A stretch of 12,713 nucleotides of DNA from positions 1 through 12,713 of the forward strand of contig JAFAWZ010000134.1 of NCBI GenBank assembly GCA_019241495.1, given 5' to 3'. The first letter of the stretch is position 1. Each line of letters opens with the position of its first letter. Both the position numbers and the translations under genes were made by a program. Of the stretch, positions 5,481 to 12,108 are shown one piece after another. This DNA comes from Acidimicrobiales bacterium (GTDB lineage: Bacteria > Actinomycetota > Acidimicrobiia > Acidimicrobiales > Palsa-688). The notes below the pieces were generated by a model. The model was not told the origin of the DNA, did not search any database, and saw nothing but the letters and a program-made list of their open reading frames with translations.

Positions 5481-6839
5481 ATGGACCATGCGCCGGACAG
5501 CGCAACCCGACCGAGCCCATTCCATCAGCCCAAAGCGGTGTGGGCCGTGGCCTTCGCGTGTGTGATTTCGTTCATGGGTATCGGGCTGGTGGACCCGATC
5601 CTGCCATCCCTGTCGGTCAAGCTTCACGCCAGCCCCTCCCAGGTGGAGCTGCTCTTCACCAGCTACCTGGTCGTGACGGCCCTGGCCATGCTGGTGACGG
5701 GATGGGTTTCAAGCCGGGTCGGTTCGAAACGGACTCTCCTGATGGGTTTGGCGCTGATCGTGATCTTCTCCGCGGTCGCCGGCTCCAGCCACACGATCGA
5801 TCAGATTGTCGGGTTCCGAGCCGGCTGGGGCCTGGGGAACGCCTTGTTCATCGCCACCTCACTAGCTGTGATCGTCGGTTCTGCCAGTGGCGGATTCGCT
5901 GGTGCCATCGTCTTGTATGAGACGGCCCTGGGGGTCGGCATCGCGTGCGGTCCTCTCCTCGGAGGGTTGCTCGGCAACATCAGCTGGCGGGGCCCGTTCT
6001 TCGGGGTTGCCTTCTTGATGCTCGTCGCCCTGGTCGCCACCCTCGTCCTGGTCCCAAAGAGTTGGCCAGCTGTTACGAAGTCTTCGATCACTGAGCCGAT
6101 CCGGGCGCTTCGCCACCGTAGCCTGGCCACCACCAGCGCGACCGGAGTCTTGTACAACTGGGGCTTCTTCACCATCTTGGGTTACGCCCCGTTCCTCATG
6201 CGGCTCTCGCCGCTGAAACTGGGTGCGGTGTTCTGCGGCTGGGGTGTCATGGTGGCCCTGTTCGCCGTATTCGGCGCCCCATTCCTCAAAGGCCGCTTCG
6301 GTACTCCGAACACGCTCTATGCCAGCTTCGCCACCATGGCGGCCGTCTCGCTGGTTATCGGCGTGTGGCCGGGCAACCGTTGGGTTGTCATCGTCGCCAC
6401 CATCGCCTCGGGCATACCCGTGGGCGTCAACAACACTCTCGTCACGACCGCGGTAATGAGCCTCGCGCCGGTGCCCCGACCGGTCGCGTCCGCCACCTAC
6501 GGGTTCGTGCGGTTCATCGGCGGCGGCCTCGCCCCATATTTTGCGGGCCGTCTCGCAGCTGACTACAACGTCCACGTCCCCTTCATCGTCGGCGCAGCCG
6601 CCGTCGCGGCCGGTGCTGTGGTGCTATCGAGCGTCCACCGGCCACTCGTCGCGGCCGACACAGGGCAGACTCAGCCAGGACCGTCAGAAGAGCGTCGCGA
6701 CGCCGAGGCCGCCGTCTTCGAGGTTCCCGGCCTCCCTGAGGAGTCGATCCTCGCTGAAGACGCCCTCCTCGAAGATGCCGTCTTCAACCATGGTTATCCC
6801 GGCCACTACCCGGCCTACCCGGCTCGCCCCGGGGCGTGA
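5481..6839 (+). CDS. MFS drug-type efflux transporter (DHA1-like, 12 TM)
   Basis: This encodes a 452-aa inner-membrane proton antiporter of the multidrug-resistance MFS type. Helix 1 contains GIGLVDPILP with an embedded Asp38. Motif A is TGWVSSRVGSKR (about 73-84). The antiporter motif C appears as GVGIACGPLLGG in helix 5, marking the drug/H+ antiporter group; similarity in layout is to YfmO/YmfD-like exporters. After helix 12 (about residue 390) there is an unusual 60-residue cytosolic tail that is acidic (EESILAEDALLEDAVF) and ends in a Tyr/Pro/His-rich stretch. A GAGAGGAG ribosome site lies 7 nt before ATG. The divergent MarR gene probably controls it, and its TGA overlaps the GTG of the universal stress protein gene. 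Confidence 0.88.
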   Translation: MDHAPDSATRPSPFHQPKAVWAVAFACVISFMGIGLVDPILPSLSVKLHASPSQVELLFTSYLVVTALAMLVTGWVSSRVGSKRTLLMGLALIVIFSAVAGSSHTIDQIVGFRAGWGLGNALFIATSLAVIVGSASGGFAGAIVLYETALGVGIACGPLLGGLLGNISWRGPFFGVAFLMLVALVATLVLVPKSWPAVTKSSITEPIRALRHRSLATTSATGVLYNWGFFTILGYAPFLMRLSPLKLGAVFCGWGVMVALFAVFGAPFLKGRFGTPNTLYASFATMAAVSLVIGVWPGNRWVVIVATIASGIPVGVNNTLVTTAVMSLAPVPRPVASATYGFVRFIGGGLAPYFAGRLAADYNVHVPFIVGAAAVAAGAVVLSSVHRPLVAADTGQTQPGPSEERRDAEAAVFEVPGLPEESILAEDALLEDAVFNHGYPGHYPAYPARPGA

Positions 6840-7300
6840 CCGTGTCGGGCTTCGAGTTGGGAACCGACGGACCACGGGTCATCGTTGTCGGCGTGGATGG
6901 CAGCGAGGGATCGTTGCGGGCGGCCGCCTATGCCATGGGCGTGGCCCGTCGCCACGACGCGGAGCTGATCGCGGTGAAGGTCGAGGCCGAAGTTCCCGCG
7001 GCCGCGATATCGGCTGCCACGGCCGCCCCCGCCCTGCTCCCGGCGGTGTACGACAGTCAGAACGACGGTCAGAACTGGCTTCTCGATCAACTCAAGACCG
7101 ATGCCCGTGCCTGGTCCGCCCATTTCGAGATGGTCGTGCGCCATGGGGATGCGGCCGGCCAGCTGGCCGACGTCGCCCAGCAATCACGAGCCGACATGGT
7201 CGTGGTAGGGGCGGCGACCAGCCTGGCCCATCGACTCTTGGGATCGCTCCCTCAACGTCTGTCCCGGCGCCGGCAGTGGGTCCTGACCATCGTCCCATAA
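6836..7300 (+). CDS. Universal stress protein (UspA family)
   Basis: This encodes a single-domain UspA protein of 154 aa. VIVVGVDGSEGSLRA (about 15-29) is the first strand and the conserved Asp21. DMVVVGAATS and LLGSLPQRLSRR carry the nucleotide-binding loop, and the protein closes with VLTIVP. The canonical ATP motif is G-x2-G-x9-G-S/T. Here the second Gly is replaced by Thr (GAAT), while the distal GS is retained, so ATP binding may be weakened. The gene begins with GTG overlapping the MFS stop by 4 nt (GTGA), so translation is probably coupled to that of the efflux pump and under the same MarR-type control. A second in-frame GTG at 6842 is possible. Confidence 0.85.
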   Translation: MTVSGFELGTDGPRVIVVGVDGSEGSLRAAAYAMGVARRHDAELIAVKVEAEVPAAAISAATAAPALLPAVYDSQNDGQNWLLDQLKTDARAWSAHFEMVVRHGDAAGQLADVAQQSRADMVVVGAATSLAHRLLGSLPQRLSRRRQWVLTIVP

Positions 7301-7396
7301 CCAACCCACCTGGTGAAAGAGGTCAGGATCGGAGAAGTGGACGGGGCGTTGTCGCTCCTACGGTTGGGGTGTCGCCTCTCAAGGAAGGTAAGCCTC

Positions 7397-7633
7397 ATGA
7401 AGACCATGACCTGCGAACAACTCGGGGGGCCCTGCGGTCTCCCGCACCACGGGAACACTGCCGACGAGGTCATCAAGGCTCAGGACCGACATCTCAAAGA
7501 AGCGGTCGCAGGTGGTGACGCAACCCACCAGGTTGCACTGAAAGACATGAGAGGTAGATGGAGGCATCCGATCTCGGGGATGGGCTGGTACAGGCAGGCC
7601 AAGCGAGACTTTGCCGCTCTGCCAGAAGACTGA
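7397..7633 (+). CDS. Small cysteine-containing conserved protein (DUF1059-like)
   Basis: This encodes 78 aa starting MKTMTCEQLGGPCGLPHHG, the opening of a small bacterial family with Cys6 and Cys12 in the first turn and a helical remainder. It resembles short proteins annotated near DUF1059. Function is unknown; it is small and soluble. The C-terminal half (GRWRHPISGMGWYRQAKRDF) is positively charged and more divergent. ATG 7397 is chosen because AAGGAAGG lies 8 nt upstream and the family begins with MKTMTC; the ORF stays open to a GTG at 7313, but the added residues are not family-like. It follows the stress protein by 96 bp on the same strand and converges closely (21 bp) on the ABC-F gene. 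Confidence 0.72.
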   Translation: MKTMTCEQLGGPCGLPHHGNTADEVIKAQDRHLKEAVAGGDATHQVALKDMRGRWRHPISGMGWYRQAKRDFAALPED

Positions 7634-7654
7634 TCTCGGCCTCGCTGACTGGAG

Positions 7655-8428
7655 TCATCCCTGACCGATTCGAAGTTCGATCCGACGGGTGATCTCTATG
7701 GCTTCTAGGAGACGACGGTCGTGGGAGACGAGGATGAGGGTGCCGGTGTAGGACTCGAGGGCCTCTTCGAGTTGCTCTATGGCGGGCAGGTCCAAGTGGT
7801 TGGTGGGTTCGTCGAGGACCAGGAGGTTGACACTGAGGGCCTGGAAGGCGGCCAGTTCGGCCCGGGTGCGCTCCCCTGGTGAGAGGGTCCCGGCCGTCCG
7901 GAAGATGTGCTCGAGCCCCAAGCCGAACTTCGCCAGTAGAGATCGTGCTTCGGAGAGAGATTGGTCGGTCCGGCCCTGGAATGCTTCGAGCAGCGGCCGG
8001 TCGGAGTCGAAGGCGTCGCGACTCTGGCCGAGCTCACCGACGATGACCGAGGGCCCCAGCCACCGGCTGCCGCGGTCGGGGGCGAGCCGGCCGAGCAGGA
8101 CGTCGAGGAGAGTGGTCTTGCCCGATCCGTTGGGACCGGTGATCGCGACCCGCTCGGCCCAGCCGATCTCGAGGTCGAGGGGGCCGAGAACGAAGTCGCC
8201 TCGTCGGGCGACGACCTGATCCAGGCGTGCGACGACCGATCCGGCGCGCTCGGCTTGGCTGATCGACAGGCGTAGCTGCCAACCTTCCCAGGGCTTGTCG
8301 ACCGGGGTCAGCCGATTGAGTGCGTTCTCGGTTCGGCGGGCCCGAGCGGCCAGCTTCTCCGTGCGGTTCAGGCGAAAGTCGCGTTGAACCTTGTCTTTGT
8401 CCGGGGCATTCCGTTTCTCTTTCGACAC
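7655..8428 (-). CDS. ABC-F ATPase, C-terminal half after in-frame amber
   Basis: This is the second half of an ABC-F gene. From the first in-frame GTG (8428) it encodes 257 aa: the end of the inter-domain linker (KDKVQRDFRLNRTEKLAARARR), then NBD2 with Walker A GPNGSGKTT, signature LSPGERTRAEL, Walker B NLLVLDEPTNHLDL and the H-switch LVSHDR. All catalytic residues are intact. The reading frame is continuous with the N-terminal half through 26 sense codons (8506-8429) and is interrupted only by TAG 8507-8509. No ribosome site precedes GTG 8428, so independent translation looks poor. ABC-F proteins act at the ribosome E site in translation control or antibiotic protection; half-proteins are not expected to work alone. 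Confidence 0.8.
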   Translation of the reverse strand: MSKEKRNAPDKDKVQRDFRLNRTEKLAARARRTENALNRLTPVDKPWEGWQLRLSISQAERAGSVVARLDQVVARRGDFVLGPLDLEIGWAERVAITGPNGSGKTTLLDVLLGRLAPDRGSRWLGPSVIVGELGQSRDAFDSDRPLLEAFQGRTDQSLSEARSLLAKFGLGLEHIFRTAGTLSPGERTRAELAAFQALSVNLLVLDEPTNHLDLPAIEQLEEALESYTGTLILVSHDRRLLEAIEITRRIELRIGQG

Positions 8429-8506
8429 CCCGGTCGTCGCCCATTGACGTTCTCGGCGGGCCCGTTCGAGTAGTACTTCGCGTTGGATCCGGTAGGTGGC
8501 GTAGGA

Positions 8507-8509
8507 CTA
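8507..8509 (-). other. In-frame amber codon splitting the ABC-F gene
   Basis: CTA on the plus strand reads TAG in the ABC-F frame at codon 265 of 548, in the linker between NBD1 and NBD2. Other genes here (ending at 406, 4112 and 2607) use TAG as a genuine stop, so the code is not reassigned. Confidence 0.85.
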
Positions 8510-9301
8510 TTCGGCGTGGCGGCGGGACGTGGCCCGCTCTTCCAGGTATGCCTGCCAGCCACCCGCGAACAGATGGGCGCTATGGGTGTGCTCGTCGAGA
8601 TCGAGCACCGAGGTCACCGTTCGTTCGAGAAAGGCGCGGTCGTGCGACACGAGCACGAATCCTCCGCCTGAGCCGATCACGAAGTCCTCGAGGCGGCTCA
8701 GCCCGCCGAACTCGAGATCGTTGGTCGGCTCGTCCAATAAGGTCAGGTCGAAGCGAGAGATGAGCACGGTCGCCAGCTCGACCCGGGCGGCCTGCCCGCC
8801 CGACAGGTTGGCCGTCGGCTGGTCGGCCACCCGAGCTGGCAGCCCCAGGTCGTCGAGAACGTTCTCCAGCCGGGCGTCGATGTCCCCGCCGCCGAGGGAC
8901 TCCCATCGCTCCAGGGCCAATGAGTAGCGCTCTTCGGAGCCTGTCTCGCCTCGGCTGAGCGATTCGGCCGCTCTGGTCATCTCCGCCTCGATGGCGGCCA
9001 CCCCGCTGCGACGGTGAAGAAAGGCCCGTACGGTCTCGCTGCGCTTGCGTTGGCGTTCCTGGGCGAGGTAGCCGACGGTGGCCTCGGGGGGCGACAGCTC
9101 CACTCGGCCCGAGGATGGCTGCTCTTGACCGCTCAGGATTCGCAGCAACGTCGTCTTGCCGACACCGTTGGGGCCGACCACCCCCATCCGAGTCTCTTCG
9201 GTAACGGTCAAAGACACCCGGTTCAACACATAGGTCGGGCCACGCTCGAACGACATGTGCGTAGCGACAAGGGTGGCGGGACGGCCGGTGCGGGCAAACA
9301 C
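8507..9301 (-). CDS. ABC-F ATPase, N-terminal half ending at in-frame amber
   Basis: The product is 264 aa from GTG 9301. NBD1 begins with TLVATHMSFERG and has Walker A GPNGVGKTT (about 43-50), VGYLAQERQ (Q-loop region), signature LSGGQAARVEL, Walker B LTLLDEPTND and LVSHDR. It then enters the linker (AGGWQAYLEERATSRRHAE) and stops at TAG. Full ABC-F proteins have about 540-560 residues; the two halves plus the stop total 548 codons, so one sense codon (for example GAG or CAG) has apparently become TAG. GTG 9301 is 22 bp after the stop of the upstream membrane-protein gene; ATG 9256 would remove the first beta-strand, so it is less likely. Either a pseudogene, a sequencing error or readthrough. 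Confidence 0.8.
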   Translation of the reverse strand: MFARTGRPATLVATHMSFERGPTYVLNRVSLTVTEETRMGVVGPNGVGKTTLLRILSGQEQPSSGRVELSPPEATVGYLAQERQRKRSETVRAFLHRRSGVAAIEAEMTRAAESLSRGETGSEERYSLALERWESLGGGDIDARLENVLDDLGLPARVADQPTANLSGGQAARVELATVLISRFDLTLLDEPTNDLEFGGLSRLEDFVIGSGGGFVLVSHDRAFLERTVTSVLDLDEHTHSAHLFAGGWQAYLEERATSRRHAE

Positions 9302-9323
9302 AGCGAGTAAACCGCTCAGGGAC

Positions 9324-10133
9324 TCAGGCGTGCTCGGGTTCGATAACGGGGACTGGGTCCCTAGTCGCGGCTTGGGTGGCCGCCTGGTAGGAGACCATGA
9401 GGAGTATGCCCAGCCCAAAGGCCAGAGCGATCCATCCGTCACCGAGGCCTAGCCCGCTGACGTTCTTCGGCTTGCCCAAACCATCAGCGATTGAGGCTCC
9501 GAGGGGCCGGGTGACGACGTAGGCGAACCAGAACGAGAAAACGCGATTCCACCCAAACCATCGACAGCCCGCCGCGGGTATGGCGATGATCCCGGCGAAG
9601 AGTGCGGTCGAGGCGAAGTACCCGAGGTGCAGGGTGTATGCGGTGAAGTCGCCCACGGCGGTACCCATGGCGAAGGTTGCGACGACGGCCAGCCAGTAGA
9701 AAGCCTCGCGCCGGGGGGAGTTGACGCTGTGAATGGACAGAGTCCCCTCGGTCATGCGCCACGAGGAGAACACCGCAAGCAGCACCGCACCGTAGAGGAT
9801 GCTCGATGCGGTGTAGGGGACTCCGAATCGCACGTGCAGGACGTCGGCAGCCATGGTCCCGAAGACCCCGACCATGCAGACCGCGAACCAGTAGGTCCAA
9901 GCACGGTACCGGGCTTGGCGGAACTGGAGGACCAAGGCGATCACGAACGCGGCGAACCCGAGCAGCACCGCAACCACTGGATCGATGGCGTGGACGCTGT
10001 AGTCCGAGGTGGCCTCGCCCATCGCGGTGGACATCCCCTTGATGACCCAGAAGGCCGCGCCGATCTCAGGGACTCGCAGTGCTCCTCGCTTGGTGATCGA
10101 CGAGTCGGTACGGGGTGTCGTCGACGGAGCCAT
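9324..10133 (-). CDS. COG4705-like eight-helix integral membrane protein
   Basis: This encodes 269 aa, nearly all hydrophobic, resembling the uncharacterised COG4705 membrane proteins. Four internal repeats each carry W-x9-G-x4-D: W29-G39-D44, W82-G92-D97, W147-G157-D162 and W202-G212-D217, with a loop motif EGTLSIHSV after repeat 2. Each repeat looks like two helices, giving about eight. The regularly spaced Asp within helices suggest an ion or proton path, which is inference. ATG 10133 is preferred to the extension starting at 10241 because a TAATCT box (10141-10146) lies 7 nt upstream and the extra 36 residues are not hydrophobic or family-like. The ABC-F gene follows 22 bp downstream, so the two are probably cotranscribed. 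Confidence 0.82.
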   Translation of the reverse strand: MAPSTTPRTDSSITKRGALRVPEIGAAFWVIKGMSTAMGEATSDYSVHAIDPVVAVLLGFAAFVIALVLQFRQARYRAWTYWFAVCMVGVFGTMAADVLHVRFGVPYTASSILYGAVLLAVFSSWRMTEGTLSIHSVNSPRREAFYWLAVVATFAMGTAVGDFTAYTLHLGYFASTALFAGIIAIPAAGCRWFGWNRVFSFWFAYVVTRPLGASIADGLGKPKNVSGLGLGDGWIALAFGLGILLMVSYQAATQAATRDPVPVIEPEHA

Positions 10134-10140
10134 CGCAGAG

Positions 10141-10146
10141 AGATTA
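10141..10146 (-). promoter_or_regulatory. -10 box TAATCT before COG4705-like gene
   Basis: TAATCT on the minus strand is close to the TATAAT consensus and ends 7 nt before ATG 10133, giving a leaderless transcript. It would also drive the ABC-F gene. No clear -35 is visible. Confidence 0.48.
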
Positions 10147-10279
10147 GAGAAGTGAGACGAGCCGATTCCCGCGGCTAGCGGCTCGGGCGGAGTACGGGCC
10201 AGCCCACCTCGGTCCTCCGTGCCAACTCGGCGAGCGGACATGTCTGTGGCGGTCTAGACGCGGCCGAGCCATACTTGCC

Positions 10280-10651
10280 GTGGTGGAGGAAGCCAGGACT
10301 CGGTCTGTGGTGCTCTCGGATATCCGAGGGGAGGATCGTTCGTTGCGGATTACCTGGCATCCCACCACATCAACGGTGGTCTTCAGCCACTGGGCCGGAT
10401 CGGTTTGTACGGCCTCGACTCCGGTCACCTTGTCCGAGGCTTCCAAAGTCATCGACCTACTTGTGAGTGCGCTACGAACCGTGGTCAGTGAAGGTGACCA
10501 CGGCTTGGACATGGGTCAGGCGCGAGACGCACCTCGTGCGCCAGAGGGTCCCCGAGCGTGGCTCGTGCGAGTGGTCAACCGGCGGGCAGGTTCGATCGTG
10601 GAGATGCCAGGCCGCATACGAGACGAATGGTGGCGGCGAATCACGAGTTGA
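10280..10651 (+). CDS. Small conserved hypothetical protein
   Basis: This encodes 123 aa from GTG 10280 (GTG 10283 is equally possible and lies 7 nt after a CATACT box). The middle resembles an actinobacterial family of short hypotheticals with a beta-rich LRITWHPTTSTVVFSHWAG core (about 22-40), a Cys43, and an amphipathic helix EASKVIDLLVSALRTVV. The C-terminal third is basic and divergent (RAWLVRVVNRRAG, RDEWWRRITS). No catalytic motif, signal or membrane segment is visible; it may bind a partner or nucleic acid, but that is a guess. It is divergent from the COG4705-like gene and converges on the Clp-N gene, ending 18 bp before that gene's stop. Codon use agrees with a real gene. Confidence 0.6.
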   Translation: MVEEARTRSVVLSDIRGEDRSLRITWHPTTSTVVFSHWAGSVCTASTPVTLSEASKVIDLLVSALRTVVSEGDHGLDMGQARDAPRAPEGPRAWLVRVVNRRAGSIVEMPGRIRDEWWRRITS

Positions 10652-10669
10652 GCTGATGGAGTGGCCAGT

Positions 10670-11368
10670 TTAAGCCGGTGCTACACCGAGGGTCGTCCGG
10701 CAAACCGTGCAGTAGAACACGTGCACCTGACCAACCGAGTGGCCCGGGGCGACCGATCCCGAGCCGACCGAGATGGTCATCCGGTCGAGCGAGATCGCCA
10801 CCGGCGATCCGCAGGTGCTGCAGAGCGGCCCGGACAGGTTCGGGGCAGCTTCAGGTTGCGGATCGGCTTCGAGGGGGCCGCCTTCTCCCTCCCGCGAGTC
10901 TTGCGACAGCTTCTCAGGCGATTGGGGTGCCGAGGGTGATGACATGAGTGCCTGTCTGACCGCTTGGGGATCGACTCCGAGGCCCCGCAGGACCTGGCCG
11001 GCCGTGCCCTCGACGTCCAGCACGCTGACGAGGATGTGCTCACAGCCGACCTGGTCGCGGCCGAGGCGAAGCGACAGCTTGCTGGCCCGATCGAGCGCCC
11101 GGCCGGCCCGATCGGTGAAGGGCAGGTCTTCGCCGGCGCGGTCGAGGGAGGGGGTCGTTCGGCTGGCGAGGGCCTCGAGAACCTTCTCTCTGGCCGGCAC
11201 GAGCGAGGCGCCGGCGGCCGTCAAGGCCGCTGAGGCCGGGGTATCTCCTTCAGCCAGCAGGCCGAGAAGCAGATGCTCCGTGCCTATATGGTGGTGGCCG
11301 AGGCTCTTCGCCTCGATACCCGCCCGGGTGACGGCGCTTCGGGCTTGCATGCCGAGCCGCTCGAGCAT
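10670..11368 (-). CDS. Stand-alone Clp-N domain protein with C-terminal zinc-ribbon-like motif
   Basis: The product is 232 aa. Two Clp repeats fill residues 1 to about 140: MLERLGMQARSAV with HHHIGTEHLLLGLL, then FTDRAGRALDRA with VGCEHILVSVLDVEG. This is the substrate/adaptor-binding N domain of ClpC/ClpA unfoldases, but no AAA+ module follows. A Pro/Glu/Ser-rich linker (about 140-180) leads to CSTC (183-186) and CTVC (220-223), spaced like a zinc ribbon. Such a protein may sequester ClpC substrates or ligands, as proposed for mycobacterial ClpC2, and the Cys module might bind DNA or protein (inference). Start: ATG 11368 matches where ClpC proteins begin (MFERF) and lies 7 nt after a TAACGT box; GTG 11386 is less likely because it would lie upstream of the predicted transcript. 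Confidence 0.83.
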   Translation of the reverse strand: MLERLGMQARSAVTRAGIEAKSLGHHHIGTEHLLLGLLAEGDTPASAALTAAGASLVPAREKVLEALASRTTPSLDRAGEDLPFTDRAGRALDRASKLSLRLGRDQVGCEHILVSVLDVEGTAGQVLRGLGVDPQAVRQALMSSPSAPQSPEKLSQDSREGEGGPLEADPQPEAAPNLSGPLCSTCGSPVAISLDRMTISVGSGSVAPGHSVGQVHVFYCTVCRTTLGVAPA

Positions 11369-11375
11369 GCCCCAC

Positions 11376-11406
11376 ACGTTAGACACCCGACTGCTTGGTC
11401 TAACTT
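11376..11406. promoter_or_regulatory. Divergent palindromic promoter pair
   Basis: GTTAGAC (11378-11384) and GTCTAAC (11398-11404) form an exact inverted repeat with 13 bp between. On the plus strand TTAGAC (11379-11384) is a -35 and TAACTT (11401-11406) a -10 at 16 bp spacing, 6 nt before ATG 11413. On the minus strand TTAGAC (11403-11398) and TAACGT (11381-11376), also 16 bp apart, serve ATG 11368 with 7 nt between. The two promoters therefore lie on top of each other, and both mRNAs would be leaderless. The symmetry could also be a dimer binding site. Confidence 0.62.
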
Positions 11407-11412
11407 CTTTCT

Positions 11413-12015
11413 ATGAGAAGAGCCCAGATGGCCGGGGCCATCGGCGGCGGGCTGCTCGTCGCGGGGACCGCGTTCGGGATCGGCTTCGCCCAGACGAACG
11501 GGGCGGGCCACCCTTCGTCCCAGCACGTTGGCGTCACCACTCCCTCGGACGCGTCTACCACCGTCCCAGCTCGCATCTCCTCGCCGACGACGGTCGGCGC
11601 CACGACCATACCCTGCTCGTTGGCCGGCGGATCCGGCCCGGGACAGTCCGTTCCGGTGAACGAGGTGTGCTCCTCGGAGGGAGCTCCGCATTTCGGCAGC
11701 CCGGAGTCGGCCATGACCTATCTGGCAGCCGCATGGAACAGCCGCGACGTCCGAGAGATCGACTACGTCACCGATCCGGCCGGGCGCCAGCAGATGGACT
11801 CGATGGCTGCCGAGATGGTCAACCTGAAGTTCAAGTCCTGCGCGGAGAACCCGGCGGGCGACTACACCTGCTATTTCAGCCACAACATCACGCCCTCGAC
11901 CTCAGCGACGACCTATCCCAACCCAGGGGGCTACCCGCCGGGAGTTGCCGTTTTCACGGTGGCGCCGGCCGCGGGGCCGGGCTGGTACCTGACCAACGTC
12001 GTTCACTGCGGCTAA
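11413..12015 (+). CDS. Exported or membrane-anchored Ser/Thr/Pro-rich protein
   Basis: This encodes 200 aa that I cannot assign to a family. It begins with a basic n-region (MRRAQ) and a hydrophobic stretch GAIGGGLLVAGTAFGIGFA (about 9-27) that can be a signal peptide or membrane anchor. Next comes a low-complexity Ser/Thr/Pro/Val linker (about 30-65), then a small folded region with PESAMTYLAAAWNSRD, VTDPAGRQQMDSMAAEMVNL and a C-terminal beta-rich part (FTVAPAAGPGWYLTNVVHCG). Five Cys (in PCS, VCS, SCA, TCY, HCG) fall outside the anchor; disulfides would suit an extracellular location. It shares a palindromic promoter with the Clp-N gene and is followed 93 bp later by a moxR-like gene. The lack of a ribosome site fits a leaderless start. 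Confidence 0.72.
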   Translation: MRRAQMAGAIGGGLLVAGTAFGIGFAQTNGAGHPSSQHVGVTTPSDASTTVPARISSPTTVGATTIPCSLAGGSGPGQSVPVNEVCSSEGAPHFGSPESAMTYLAAAWNSRDVREIDYVTDPAGRQQMDSMAAEMVNLKFKSCAENPAGDYTCYFSHNITPSTSATTYPNPGGYPPGVAVFTVAPAAGPGWYLTNVVHCG

Positions 12016-12043
12016 CTAACGCCCGGCTGGCCGGCAAGGTCCT

Positions 12044-12083
12044 CGGTTTAACGAAATTTCAGCTTGAGGCCAAGCCGGTTTAA
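12044..12083 (+). repeat. Two CGGTTTAA direct repeats before moxR-like gene
   Basis: CGGTTTAA occurs at 12044-12051 and 12076-12083, 32 bp apart start to start (about three helical turns), in the 93-bp gap before the moxR-like gene. Possible activator sites; short enough to be chance. Confidence 0.3.
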
Positions 12084-12094
12084 GTTTGCTTTGA

Positions 12095-12100
12095 GATAGT
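12095..12100 (+). promoter_or_regulatory. -10-like box GATAGT before moxR-like gene
   Basis: GATAGT ends 8 nt before ATG 12109. It departs from TANNNT at the first base, and no -35 is convincing, so this is weaker than the other boxes in the window. Confidence 0.28.
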
Positions 12101-12108
12101 CGTCGCCG

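Noticed and set aside
7313..7396. Upstream extension of the small Cys protein to GTG 7313
   Set aside because: The extension lacks a ribosome site, while AAGGAAGG precedes ATG 7397 and the family starts MKTMTC.
6541..7518. 325-codon plus-strand frame over the MFS end, the USP and the intergenic region
   Set aside because: Low-complexity Arg/Gly/Pro composition in an alternate frame of two well-supported genes.
10773..12083. 436-codon plus-strand open frame across Clp-N and exported-protein genes
   Set aside because: It runs antisense through the Clp-N gene and out of frame through the exported-protein gene, and crosses the divergent promoter; Arg/Ser-rich with no family pattern.
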